Positions 45,600 to 54,290 of a stretch of 64,000 nucleotides of DNA are shown piece by piece. A program made the position numbers and the translations under genes. This DNA comes from Symsagittifera roscoffensis (Eukaryota; Xenacoelomorpha; Acoela; Convolutidae), in assembly GCF_963678635.1 (NCBI RefSeq), contig NC_087063.1, positions 56,449,504 to 56,513,503 on the forward strand, given 5' to 3'. Numbering within the stretch: position 1 is the stretch's first letter; every line of letters starts with the position of its first letter. A model generated the notes under the pieces. It searched no databases and was not told the origin of the DNA. It saw only the letters and a program-made list of their open reading frames with translations.

Positions 45600-45780
45600 G
45601 AGGGTGTGTGACACAATCAATCAAGAAGTACAGTGTAAACAAATCTCCCTACATTCAGAGTCGACTCTTCACTGCAAAAGAGAATGAAGCATTGAAACAA
45701 GTTGTCTATGTCAACTATACTTTGAACGAACTCAAAGAAGTGTCCTAAATTTTGAGAGATTTTACGTTTAATGATAATTG
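45600..45780 (+). pseudogene. ORF-3 copy B
   Basis: Starts about 23 bp after ORF-2 and reads 'YSVNKSPYIQSRLFTAKENE', then 'ALKQVVYVNYTLNELKEVS' and a stop earlier than in copy A. No clean ATG. Confidence 0.5.
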
Positions 45781-46275
45781 TAAGCCTCAAAATGCTTTGT
45801 GATGTTTTATATTTTTCATAATTGAAATAGTATTGGTTCAAAACTATTTCTTGAAGTGCTCATTTAGAGCTAGGGTATCTGAGGAAAAGTCAGACAAAAC
45901 TTAACATTTAATCAAAATTGACAAAAAACACCATCCAATTATCAGTGTATATTCCAGTAATTGTTTAAGAAAATACATTAAAATCTGTTTAGTTACTGCT
46001 TTTATCAAAATTTTAGTAAAGTTTGTCTTACTTGAACAAAATTACAAGCAAGAAGATATATTTAATTGAAAGCATTATCCTTTGTTTTCAAACTTCTGAA
46101 TTTCCTTGGTTGTTTTCAATTGGCTTAATTTAAGATTTTGATGGGTCACAAGAATTTTTTAAAACTAATTAGACTCTAAATAGGGGAAAAATTATGGGGA
46201 TTGTTATTACAAAATAATTTTAAAAGGATACAACAATTCAAGTTTCTTTGCTCATTTCAGTAACATCGTTTTCAA

Positions 46276-46451
46276 TGTCTGAAAAGCATTTTTATCAGAT
46301 TTTATGGTTGAAGTACTACAAAAACGAAAAGAGTGATGGACAGATGACGTTGATTGAGATTGTTTCAGTTTTTCCTTGTATAGAAATACAGAACATTTTC
46401 TTTGAAAAATGGAGAGAAGAATTCAGAAAAGATGAGTACTGCCAAATTTAA
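46276..46451 (+). CDS. ORF-4 copy B, small unknown protein
   Basis: Reads from ATG 'MSEKHFYQILWLKYYKNEKS' through 'DGQMTLIEIVSVFPCIEIQN' to 'WREEFRKDEYCQI' and TAA, 58 codons. A 'tttcag' just upstream (about 46,255-46,260) could be a splice acceptor, so it may be an exon. Homologous to a broken copy at about 41,910 and a 3' piece at 53,197. Not recognised. Confidence 0.35.
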
Positions 46452-46499
46452 CAACAATAAATTGAATTAGAAGCGTTAACTCAGGTTGAGTGGTCAATC

Positions 46500-46860
46500 A
46501 GTAAAAAATTTAAAAAAGGAAGAGTCTATGAAACAAAAGTTTAAGATGAGGAAATTCATTTTGATTACTGTTTTGAATTTGATGCAAATATAAAACCTGT
46601 ATTTGCCAGAATAACTTTTAATCGATTATCCAAATTCAAGAGACTTCCATTAATTTATATTACATTATACCCAAGAAAAGTGATGACAAATATTTTTTGG
46701 ATTTTTCTTTTTCACTGGTTAGTTATAGAACAAATTGGAAAAATTCTGATCGAAATTTCAAAATTTGAATTGAGTATCGAAAAAAGAAAATAAACCAGAC
46801 GGAGTTCTCACTTTGGTGTGAAATGTACTTGTTAGTTATGATAGAAAATCTCATTGAATG
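46500..46860 (+). pseudogene. ORF-5 segment, copy B
   Basis: Coding-like sequence shared with 53,285-53,640: 'GRVYETK', then 'F-YC-EFD', 'LP-IYIT-YP', and 'ISKFEL-IEKRK' with 'FTLWCEMYLL' best seen in the later copy. Stops break it in this copy. No family recognised. Confidence 0.45.
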
Positions 46861-46904
46861 TTTATGAAACTGCGGAATCAAAGTATTTTAAAATCTGTGA
46901 ATAC

Positions 46905-47115
46905 TTCATTCTGATTGGTTATTACCACGAGTATTACCTCGCTTGTTTGATATTAAAATTATTGAAAAATCCAAGAGAAGTAAAGCTCAATTCTGATTGT
47001 TGACATTAAATATGTTGAACACTCCATGACCATTGAAGCTCGATTCTGATTGGTTGATCTCAAGAAAGATAAAAATTTTCCTTATAAGTAATGCACGATT
47101 CCGATTGGTTTAGAA
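46905..47115. promoter_or_regulatory. NF-Y site array, copy B
   Basis: 'ctgattggtt' at about 46,912, 'ctgattgttga' (degenerate) at about 46,993, 'ctgattggtt' at about 47,044, and 'ccgattggtt' at about 47,101, with the last site about 220 bp upstream of the zinc-finger ATG at 47,324. Site order matches copies A and D. Confidence 0.6.
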
Positions 47116-47323
47116 CAGAATTTTTGAAAACTACATGGTTAGACTGGATGCTTTTTACGGCTGATTAGCAGATCCAATCTGTTTTTCTTTCACAATATAA
47201 GCAATTGGTTGATAAGTTTGCAGTTTTAATTTACTTTTATTCACTTGAGAGGCTATTCAAGTCTTCGTATCTCAAAATTTGGGACATTTTAAATCTCCCA
47301 TTGTTCTTTTTTTATTTTTTGAG

Positions 47324-47623
47324 ATGCCGTCACTGAATAAAAATGAAAAAATTGCATGTCTTAAATTTGGCAAGGAATACACAGGTGAAGATGCGTCAAG
47401 ACATTGTAAGCACTGTGGCTTTTTTAAATGTTACAGTTGTAACTTTTATACATATAGCAGCGAGGAATTCAATAATCATATCGAGAAGAAGCATAATAAT
47501 TGTCAACATAATGTTAAATTATGTGCTCAGCAGTCTAGACACATACTCCAAGAGAAGGTTGAAATAATACATTTTTTAAAAAAAAACCTAGGAGAAAAAT
47601 TTTTGAATAATAAATTTTACTGA
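47324..47623 (+). CDS. Small zinc-finger protein, intact copy
   Basis: 99 aa from 'MPSLNKNEKIACLKFGKEYT'. The second finger, 'CYSCNFYTYSSEEFNNHIEK' plus 'KH', is a good C2H2 (C-x2-C-x12-H-x4-H). The first has lost one Cys here ('CLKF') but keeps it in the copy at 54,146 ('CLEC'). The start resembles the N-terminus of the minus-strand polymerase relic ('MPALNRNEKAKCEVFGKEYS'), and both share a 'cattttaaatctcc' leader, so this ORF likely derives from, or is an exon of, that gene type. It follows an NF-Y site array. Nucleic-acid binding is likely from the C2H2 form; the rest is inference. The tail after 'KKH' is low-complexity. Confidence 0.55.
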   Translation: MPSLNKNEKIACLKFGKEYTGEDASRHCKHCGFFKCYSCNFYTYSSEEFNNHIEKKHNNCQHNVKLCAQQSRHILQEKVEIIHFLKKNLGEKFLNNKFY

Positions 47624-48046
47624 ATCTGAAAATTCTATACAAAAAATGTAAAAAAAGTCTTCTAAAAATTTTACAGTTTGTTCATCACTTTTCTTGATCT
47701 GTCATTTTATTTTTTGAGATTGTTGAAAAAAATTGTTAAATTAGTTTTAGTTAAATTGCTAGTTTTTTAAATCTAAGTAAAGATACTCAAACAAATTTGT
47801 GATTAAAAGGAACAGTTTTCAAGGAAATTCTATTTTAAAAAAAAAAAAAACATTTCAAAATAAGCTTCAGTTCAACGAAAAATTATTTTTCTACAAAACC
47901 CTTTCTAAACAATTAAAGTCAAACAAGTGTTGGAAAAGTTTTGATTGAGTTCGTATTTTTTTAGAGAATTCATCAAAATTTACAGCTGAAAATATAAAGT
48001 TTCAATTTACTTGAAAATCTCCTAGAGTCCAGTTCAATTTATCGAC

Positions 48047-48625
48047 ATGAATAAGGTTTTTAGAGGAAACATAAATCTATCCCAAAAGTTGAAATCAATC
48101 ATAATAGAACGGGCGAGTTTGTGCATCCAGTTTGAAATTGGTACCAAAACTGTCATGTTTCTCAAATTGAAAAAAATCTCCCAGTCTAGTGAGCAAATTA
48201 TCGTAGATCTTACAGAATGGAGAGAACTCGAGAGTAAAAGAATTAGAGAATTTAGAAAAGAATTGGCTAGGTCTAAGTCAATATTGTTAAAAAAGTACGG
48301 AATTTCATATGATTCAAATGAAAAAATCTTTGATGAAAATGTGGATCTGGTATACGAAAACAGTTTTCATTTGCTTACAAGTGAACATTTACAACAAATG
48401 ACTGTTTTTAAAAAACTGATTGCAATTGACGTCTTCTACAGAGATCCGAAGAAATGTCTCAGTCCCCTAACAAATTCCCAACATGATTGGCAAAAAATTG
48501 AAACAATTCGTGATAGAAAGTACAAGAAAGAAAAGTTGAAGGTTCGACAGGAAAACTTAGCTCTGTTCAGAAGAAAACATAGTGTGGCACTTGAAGGAGA
48601 AAGTGACAACGAACTCGAAAATTAA
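48047..48625 (+). CDS. ORF-1 copy C, 192-aa unknown protein (intact)
   Basis: The only intact copy of five: ATG 'MNKVFRGNINLSQKLKSIII' to TAA. It is charged and helix-rich, with a basic stretch 'ELESKRIREFRKELARSKS' (residues about 62-80), a central 'FHLLTSEHLQQMTVFKKLI', 'YRDPKKCLSPLTNSQHDW', and an acidic C-terminus 'ESDNELEN'. No signal peptide or membrane segment. A nuclear or nucleic-acid-associated role would fit the basic/acidic layout, but that is a guess. I recognise no family. The next copy (50,501) is nearly identical except for one missing base, which shows the duplication is recent. Confidence 0.55.
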   Translation: MNKVFRGNINLSQKLKSIIIERASLCIQFEIGTKTVMFLKLKKISQSSEQIIVDLTEWRELESKRIREFRKELARSKSILLKKYGISYDSNEKIFDENVDLVYENSFHLLTSEHLQQMTVFKKLIAIDVFYRDPKKCLSPLTNSQHDWQKIETIRDRKYKKEKLKVRQENLALFRRKHSVALEGESDNELEN

Positions 48626-48889
48626 CTCAGTTTTTTGTATTTTTACACATTTTTTCAAGTTTCCTAGTTGTTTTTAAGTTGGGTTTTTTTTTATTTGAAT
48701 TAATTGTTTCTAATCCAAAGCTTAGTTTTTAAAGCCTTGTCAGGGCAAACTACTTAGAGAACATTGTGGGATAGTTGATTATTTTATCACACAGCTTACC
48801 TAATCACTATTCACAGAACCATGACAATCAATAAAACAATCAATAATCTTCAACAAATCAGATTTTTTTTTTGATTTTCAATTTTTTCG

Positions 48890-49150
48890 AATTTTGTCCA
48901 GAATTACTGAACCATGAGTTTGTGTGGAAGCAAGTTTTTGATTAGAACTTAGATAATGTCTCTTGATTTTTTCCAAATTAGTCGTTTCTTTGCAATACTA
49001 GGTATATTTTCGTCTCCGTTCTATCGTGAGTTATGTTGAACTGCTCGAGTAAGCTGATTGAATACTTCTCCGCTTGATGTAACAATACTTGAATGGAATC
49101 TGTGTTTAAACAACTTATAAAGACAGTCATTTTCTTAAAATATGTAATTA
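48890..49150 (-). pseudogene. Conserved minus-strand segment, copy C
   Basis: Homologous to 40,191-40,485 and 51,345-51,702, with frame breaks. Confidence 0.4.
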
Positions 49151-49439
49151 TATTTATCTTATCTCTGCAAAATTTGGCTACAAGATGTTCCTATTAAAAC
49201 CAATTGGAACTTAAAATTCTCCAAAGAACATGGAGAATTAGGGGTAGACACACATAAATCTTGGTTTATGATGTATTTTTTGTAAAATTCGTTGGAAACA
49301 GAAAAAAAAGCGATTATTTACTGTAACCTGAATAAAAGCTGGGAAAACTTTTAACATAGTAGCTGCCACTGGGTAGAATTGTTTTTACAGAAAAATGTGG
49401 GTTTTTATACGAGAAGTAACGCCTTCACACTTTCCATTT

Positions 49440-49520
49440 GGAAAATTTCATATAAAACCGTCAATATTTGATACTATTTCAATATATGGAAGTCGCGATG
49501 ACTCATAATGTCCACTTCCA
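49440..49520 (+). promoter_or_regulatory. TATA + CArG-like + AP-1 block, copy C
   Basis: 'catataaaaccgtcaat' at about 49,449, 'caatatatgg' at about 49,475 (CArG with first C-C changed to C-A), and 'gatgactcat' at about 49,497. Same order as the other copies. Confidence 0.5.
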
Positions 49521-49599
49521 TTTTCCTTTAACCTCAAAATCTTTTCCCTCATTTCATTTCATCTGATCAGTTTGTTCTTCAAAAATGTACACAAGAAAT

Positions 49600-49912
49600 G
49601 ACACTAATCCCAATTATAATGAATTCTCAAAATATCAAACAAAAATTGGGAGATCTGTTTGGTTTCCAAAAATTCTACAAGGGAAAATTTATTTTGAATC
49701 ATGCTTTCAACTGCTAAAAAGTAATGATTTGGGACAATTTGAAACTTCTTAACGAAGTATACCTCAGTGAAAAAGAAGGAGAAGCAATATCGACAATCCG
49801 GAATACCATTCTTCACGATGCTGAAAACCTCGGACTCGTACCTATAAAGGAAGCCAAATCTGGCAAAGAATCAAGTATGGATCAGGAGCTCGACATCTGT
49901 AATAGAGTATAA
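49600..49912 (+). pseudogene. ORF-2 copy C, frameshifted
   Basis: ATG present ('atgacactaatccc'), good match to copy B at both ends, but an indel near 49,680 and a stop after 'LLN' near 49,745 break the frame. Confidence 0.65.
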
Positions 49913-49929
49913 GAACTAGCAATGTACAA

Positions 49930-50120
49930 CATGAGGTTGGTGTGTGACACAATCAATCAAGAAGGACAGTGTAAACAAATCTCCCTACATTCAGAGTCGA
50001 CTCTTCACTGCAAAAGAGAATGAAGCAATGAAACAAGTTGCTTATGACAACTAAACTTTGAACAAATTCGAAGAACTGTTTCAAATTTTAGGACTTTATG
50101 TTTGTTGATAATTGAAAGCC
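49930..50120 (+). pseudogene. ORF-3 copy C, broken
   Basis: Homologous to 41,242-41,436; a stop replaces Tyr in the 'VNY' position (about 50,053). Confidence 0.55.
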
Positions 50121-50500
50121 TCAGTTTTACTTTGTGATGTTTTATATTTTCGGTAATTGAAATACAATTGGTTCAAAACTATTTCTTGAAGTGCACATTT
50201 AGAGCTAGGGTATCTAAGGAAAAGTCAGACTAAACTAAAACTTAATCAAAAATGACATAGAACGCAATCCAATTATCACTGGATATTCCAGTAATTGTTC
50301 AAAAAAAAACAATAAAATCTGTTTAGTTACTGCTTTTATCAAATTTTTAGTAAAGTTTGTCTTATTTGAACAAAATTACAAGCGAAAAGATATATATTAA
50401 ACTGAAAAAATTATCCTTAGCTTCCAAAAAATTTACAACTGAAAATAAAATGTTTCAATTTACTTGAAAATCTTTTAGAGTCCAGTTCAATTTATCGAAA

Positions 50501-51077
50501 TGAATAAGGTTTTTAGAGGAAACGTAAATCTATTCCAAAAGTTGAAACCAATCATAATAGAACGGGCGAGTTTGTGCATCCAGTTTGAAATTGGACCAAA
50601 ACTGTCATGTTTCTCAAATTGAAAAAAATCTCCCAGTCTAGTGAGCAAATTATCGTAGATCTTACAGAATGGAGAGAACTCGAGAGTAAAAGAATTAGAG
50701 AATTTAGAAAAGAATTGGCTAGGTCTAAGTCAATATTGAGAAAAAAGTACGGAATTTCATATGATTCAAATGAAAAAATCTTTGATGAAAATGTGGATCT
50801 GGTATACGAAAACAGTTTTCATTTGCTTACAAGTGAACATTTACAACAAATGACTGTTTTTAAAAAACTGATTGCAATTGACGTCTTCTACAGAGATCCG
50901 AAGAAATGTCTCAGTCCCCTAACAAATTCCCAACATGATTGGCGAAAAATTGAAACAATTCGTGATAGAAAGTACACGGAAGAAAAGTTGAAGGTTCAAC
51001 AGGAAAACTTAGCTCTGTTCAGAAGAAAACATAGTGTGGCACTTGAAGGAGAAATTGACAACGAACTCGAAAATTAA
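50501..51077 (+). pseudogene. ORF-1 copy C', one-base deletion
   Basis: Nearly identical to the intact copy at 48,047, but one base is missing at about 50,595 ('gaaattggaccaaaac' versus 'gaaattggtaccaaaac'). The remaining frame is open for 156 codons to the normal stop. Confidence 0.8.
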
Positions 51078-51344
51078 CTCAGTTTTTTGTATTTTTTACA
51101 CATTTTTTCAAGTTTCCTAGTTGTTTTTAAGTTGGGTTTTTTTATTTGAATTAATTGTTTCTAATCCAAAGCTTAGTTTTTAAAGACTTGTCAGGGCAAA
51201 CTACTTAGAAAACATTGTGAGATAATTGATTATTTTATCACAAAGCTTACCTAATCACTATTCACAGAACCACGACAATCAATAAAACAATAAATAATCT
51301 TTAACAAATCAGATTCTTATTTTGATTTTCAAACTTTTCGAATT

Positions 51345-51702
51345 CTGTCCAGAAATGATGAACCATGAGTTTGTGTGGAAGCAAGTTTTTGATTAGAACT
51401 TAGATAATGTCTCTTGATTTTTTCCAAAATAGTCGTTTTTTTGCAATACTAGGTTTATTTTCGTCTCCGTTCTGTCGTGAGTTATGTTGAACTGCTCGAG
51501 TAAGCTGATTGAATTTTTCTCCGCTTGATGTCACAATACTTGAATGGAATCTGTGTTCAAACAATTTATAAAGACAGTCATTTTCTTGATATATGTAATT
51601 ATATTTATCTAATCTCTGCAAAATTTGGCTACAAGATGTTCCTATTGAAACCAATTGGAACTTAAAAATCTCCAAAGAACATGAAGAATTAGGGGTAGAC
51701 AC
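51345..51702 (-). pseudogene. Conserved minus-strand segment, copy C' (longest)
   Basis: The longest open version, about 100 codons: 'SCSQILQRLDKYNYIYQEND', 'EKFNQLTRAVQHNSRQNGDE'. Unidentified. Confidence 0.4.
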
Positions 51703-51891
51703 ACATAAATCTTGGTTTATGATGTATTTTTTGTAAAATTCGTTGGAAACAGAAAAAAAAGCTATTATTTACTGTAACCTGAATAAAAGCTGGGAAAACT
51801 TTACACATAATAGCTGCGCTGGGTAGAATTGTTTTTACAGAAAATTGTGGATTTTTATAGGAGAAGTAACGCCTTCACACTTTCCATTTGG

Positions 51892-51970
51892 AAAATTTCA
51901 TATAAAACCGTCAATATTTGATACTATTTCAATATATGGAAATCGCGATGACTCATAGGGTCCACTTCCG
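51892..51970 (+). promoter_or_regulatory. TATA + CArG-like + AP-1 block, copy C'
   Basis: 'catataaaaccgtcaat' at about 51,899, 'caatatatgg' at about 51,930 and 'gatgactcat' at about 51,947, about 105-150 bp before the ORF-2 start. Confidence 0.5.
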
Positions 51971-52049
51971 TTTTCCTTTAACCTCAAAATCTGTTCCCTC
52001 ATTTCTTTTCATCTGATCAGTTTGTTCTTCAAAAATGTACTCAAGAAAT

Positions 52050-52366
52050 GACACTAATCCTAATTATAATGAATTCTCAAAATATCAAACAAAAATTGGG
52101 AGATCTGTTTGGTTTCCCAAAAATTCTACAAAGGAAAATTTATTTTGAATCATGCTTTCAACTGCTAAAAAGTAATGATTTGGGACAATTAATTTGAAAC
52201 TTCTTAACGAAGTATACCTCAGTGAAAAAGAAGGAGAAGCAATATCGACAATCCGGAATACCATTATTCACGATGCTGAAAACCTCGGACTCGTACCTAT
52301 AAAGGAAGCCAAATCTGGCAAAGAATCAACTATGGATCAGGAGCTCGACATCTGTAATAGAGTATA
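52050..52366 (+). pseudogene. ORF-2 copy C', broken
   Basis: Matches copy C, with additional small insertions (for example 'aatt' near 52,190). Frame lost. Confidence 0.65.
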
Positions 52367-52394
52367 AGAACTAGCAGTGTACAACATGAGGATG

Positions 52395-52580
52395 GTGTGT
52401 GACACAATCAATCAAGAAGAACAGTGTAAACAAATCTCCCTACATTCAGAGTCGACTCTTCACTGCAAAAGAGAATGAAGCAATGAAACAAGTTGCCTAT
52501 GTCAACTAAACTTTGAACGAATTCAAAGAACTGTTCCAAATTTTAGGAGACTTTATGTTTGTTGATAATTTCAAGCCTCA
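52395..52580 (+). pseudogene. ORF-3 copy C', broken
   Basis: Matches copy C, with the same TAA in place of the 'VNY' tyrosine. Confidence 0.55.
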
Positions 52581-52954
52581 GTATTGCTTTGTGATGTTTT
52601 ATATTTTTGGTAATTGAAAAACAATTGGTTCGAAACTATTTCTTGAAGTGCACATTTAGAGCTAGGGTATCTGAGGAAAAGTCAGACTAAACTAAAACTT
52701 AGTCAAAAATGACATAGAACACAATCCAATTATCAATGGATATTCCAGTAATTGTTCAAAAAAACAATAAAATCTGTTTAGTTACTGCTTTTATCAAATT
52801 TTTAATAATGTTTGTCTTATTTGAACAAAATTACAAGCGAGAAGATATATATTAAACTGAAAAAATTATCCTTAGCTTACAAAAAATTTACAGCTGAAAA
52901 TAAAATGTTTCAATTTACTTGAAAATCTCCTAGAGTCCAGTTCAATTTATCGAC

Positions 52955-53254
52955 ATGAATAAGGTTTTTAGAGGAAACGTAAATCTATCCCAAAAGTTGA
53001 AACCAATCATAATAGAACGGGCGAGTTTGTGCATCCAGTTTGAAATTGGTACCAAAACTGTCATGTTTCTCAAATTGAAAAAAATCTCCCAGTCTAGTGA
53101 GCAAATTATCATAGATCTTACAGAATGGAGAGAACTCGAGAGTAAAAGAATTAGAGAATCTAGAAAAGAATCGGCTAGGTCTAAGTCAATATTAAGAAGA
53201 ACTCAGAAAAGAAGAGTAGTGCCAGACTTAACAATAAAGTTTTTGTTTAGATGA
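52955..53254 (+). pseudogene. Chimeric ORF-1 / ORF-4 copy D
   Basis: ORF-1 reads normally for about 80 codons to 'ARSKSILRR', then switches at about 53,197 to the 3' end of ORF-4 ('cagaaaagaagagtagtgcc') and ends 99 codons from its ATG. The junction is a deletion between two points of the unit. ORF-5 and the NF-Y array follow as in copy B. Confidence 0.75.
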
Positions 53255-53284
53255 GTTAACTCAAATTGAGTGGCCAATCAGCAA

Positions 53285-53645
53285 AAAACAAAAAAATGGA
53301 AGAGTCTATGAAACAAAAATTGCAGATGAGGAAATTAATTTTCATTACTGTTATGAATTTGATATAAATACAAAATCTAGATTTGTCAGAAAATCTAATA
53401 AACGATTATTCAATTTTAAAAGTCTTCCGGTAATTTATATTACAACTTACCCAGAAAATAATGAAAAGCATTTTTTGGCATTTTTTTTCATTGGCTACAG
53501 ATAGAACAAATTGCAAAAAATTTGATCGAAATTTCAAAATTTGAATTGCGTATCGAAAAAAGAAAATATACCAGACGGGAGTTCACACTTTGGTGTGAAA
53601 TGTACTTGTTAGTTACGCTAGAAAAATTCATTGAAAACTAGTGAT
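53285..53645 (+). pseudogene. ORF-5 segment, copy D (best preserved)
   Basis: The clearest reading of this segment: 'NGRVYETKIADEEINFHYCY', 'EFDINTKSRFVRKSNKRLF', 'LPVIYITTYPENNEKHFLAF', then after a break 'ISKFELRIEKRKYTRREFTL' and 'WCEMYLLVTLEKFIE'. Looks like real protein-coding sequence, but I cannot assign a family. Confidence 0.45.
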
Positions 53646-53699
53646 TGGGCAGTATCATAAACATAATTTGCTTCTGATCTACAAATTATTTTAAAATCT

Positions 53700-53935
53700 G
53701 CGAATACTTCATTCTGATTGGTTATTACCACGAATTTTTTCTGTGAAGGAATGCTCGATTGTTTGATATCAAAAGTATTGAAATTTCCAAGATAGTAGAG
53801 GTCAATACTGATTGGTTGACATTAAATTTATTGAACACTCCATGACCATTGAAGCTCGATTTTGATTGGTTGATATCAAGAAAGATAATAATTTTCCTTG
53901 TACGTAAAGTACGATTCTGATTGGTTGGGAACAGA
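53700..53935. promoter_or_regulatory. NF-Y site array, copy D
   Basis: 'ctgattggtt' at about 53,714 and 53,917, with 'actgattggttg' at about 53,807 and 'ttgattggttg' at about 53,863. The last site lies about 225 bp before the zinc-finger ATG at 54,146. Confidence 0.6.
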
Positions 53936-54145
53936 AATTATGAAAATTACAGAATTAGACTGGATGCTTTTTTTCAGCTAGGCTAAATAGCAGATCCATT
54001 CTAATTTTCTTTCACGATATAAACAATTGGTTAATAAGTTTGCTTTTTAAATTTACTTTTTTTCACTTCAGAGGCTAATCAAGTCTTCGTATCTAAAAAA
54101 ATGGGACATTTTAAATCTCCCGTTATTCTTTCTTTATTTATTGAG

Positions 54146-54288
54146 ATGCCGTCGCTGAATAGAAACGAAAACGTTCCATGTCTTGAATGTGGCAGGGAAT
54201 ACACACGTGAAGATGCGTCAAGATATTGTAAGCACTGTGGCTTTTTTAACTGTTACAATTGTAACTTTTATACAGCAAGGAAATCAAC
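54146..54288 (+). pseudogene. Zinc-finger ORF copy D, cut by an LTR element
   Basis: Starts 'MPSLNRNENVPCLECGREYT' with an intact first finger pair ('CLEC'), then 'CYNCNFYT'. Similarity to the copy at 47,324 ends between 54,275 and 54,290, where the LTR element begins. The ORF runs on into foreign sequence for a few codons. Confidence 0.7.
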
Positions 54289-54290
54289 AA

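Larger units (their letters stand above)
48003..52910 (+). repeat. Two exact-length 2,454-bp tandem units
   Basis: ORF-1 start codons lie at 48,047, 50,501 and 52,955, exactly 2,454 bp apart twice. Other landmarks (the 'catttttcaagtttcctag' phrase and the ORF-2 starts) repeat at 2,450-2,454 bp. The units are far more alike than units A and B are, so they arose by a recent duplication after the ORF-4-to-zinc-finger section was lost. Confidence 0.9.
39130..54290 (+). repeat. Tandem cluster of 2.45-4.4 kb units of an unknown element
   Basis: The phrase beginning at the ORF-1 start recurs near 39,437, 43,823, 48,047, 50,501 and 52,955 (steps about 4.39, 4.22, 2.454 and 2.454 kb). A full unit contains, in order: zinc-finger ORF; ORF-1; a minus-strand conserved segment; a TATA/CArG/AP-1 block; ORF-2; ORF-3; ORF-4; an ORF-5 segment; an NF-Y-site array; then the next zinc finger. 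The two 2,454-bp units lack everything from ORF-4 to the zinc finger. Copies differ by point changes and small indels, and several junctions are rearranged (about 42,843, 43,237 and 53,197). I do not recognise the element; the zinc finger links it to the polymerase relic. Confidence 0.85.

Noticed and set aside
39130-54290. Complete Polinton with integrase, ATPase and protease
   Set aside because: No integrase DDE, packaging ATPase Walker motif or cysteine protease could be read on either strand, and no long terminal inverted repeats were seen.
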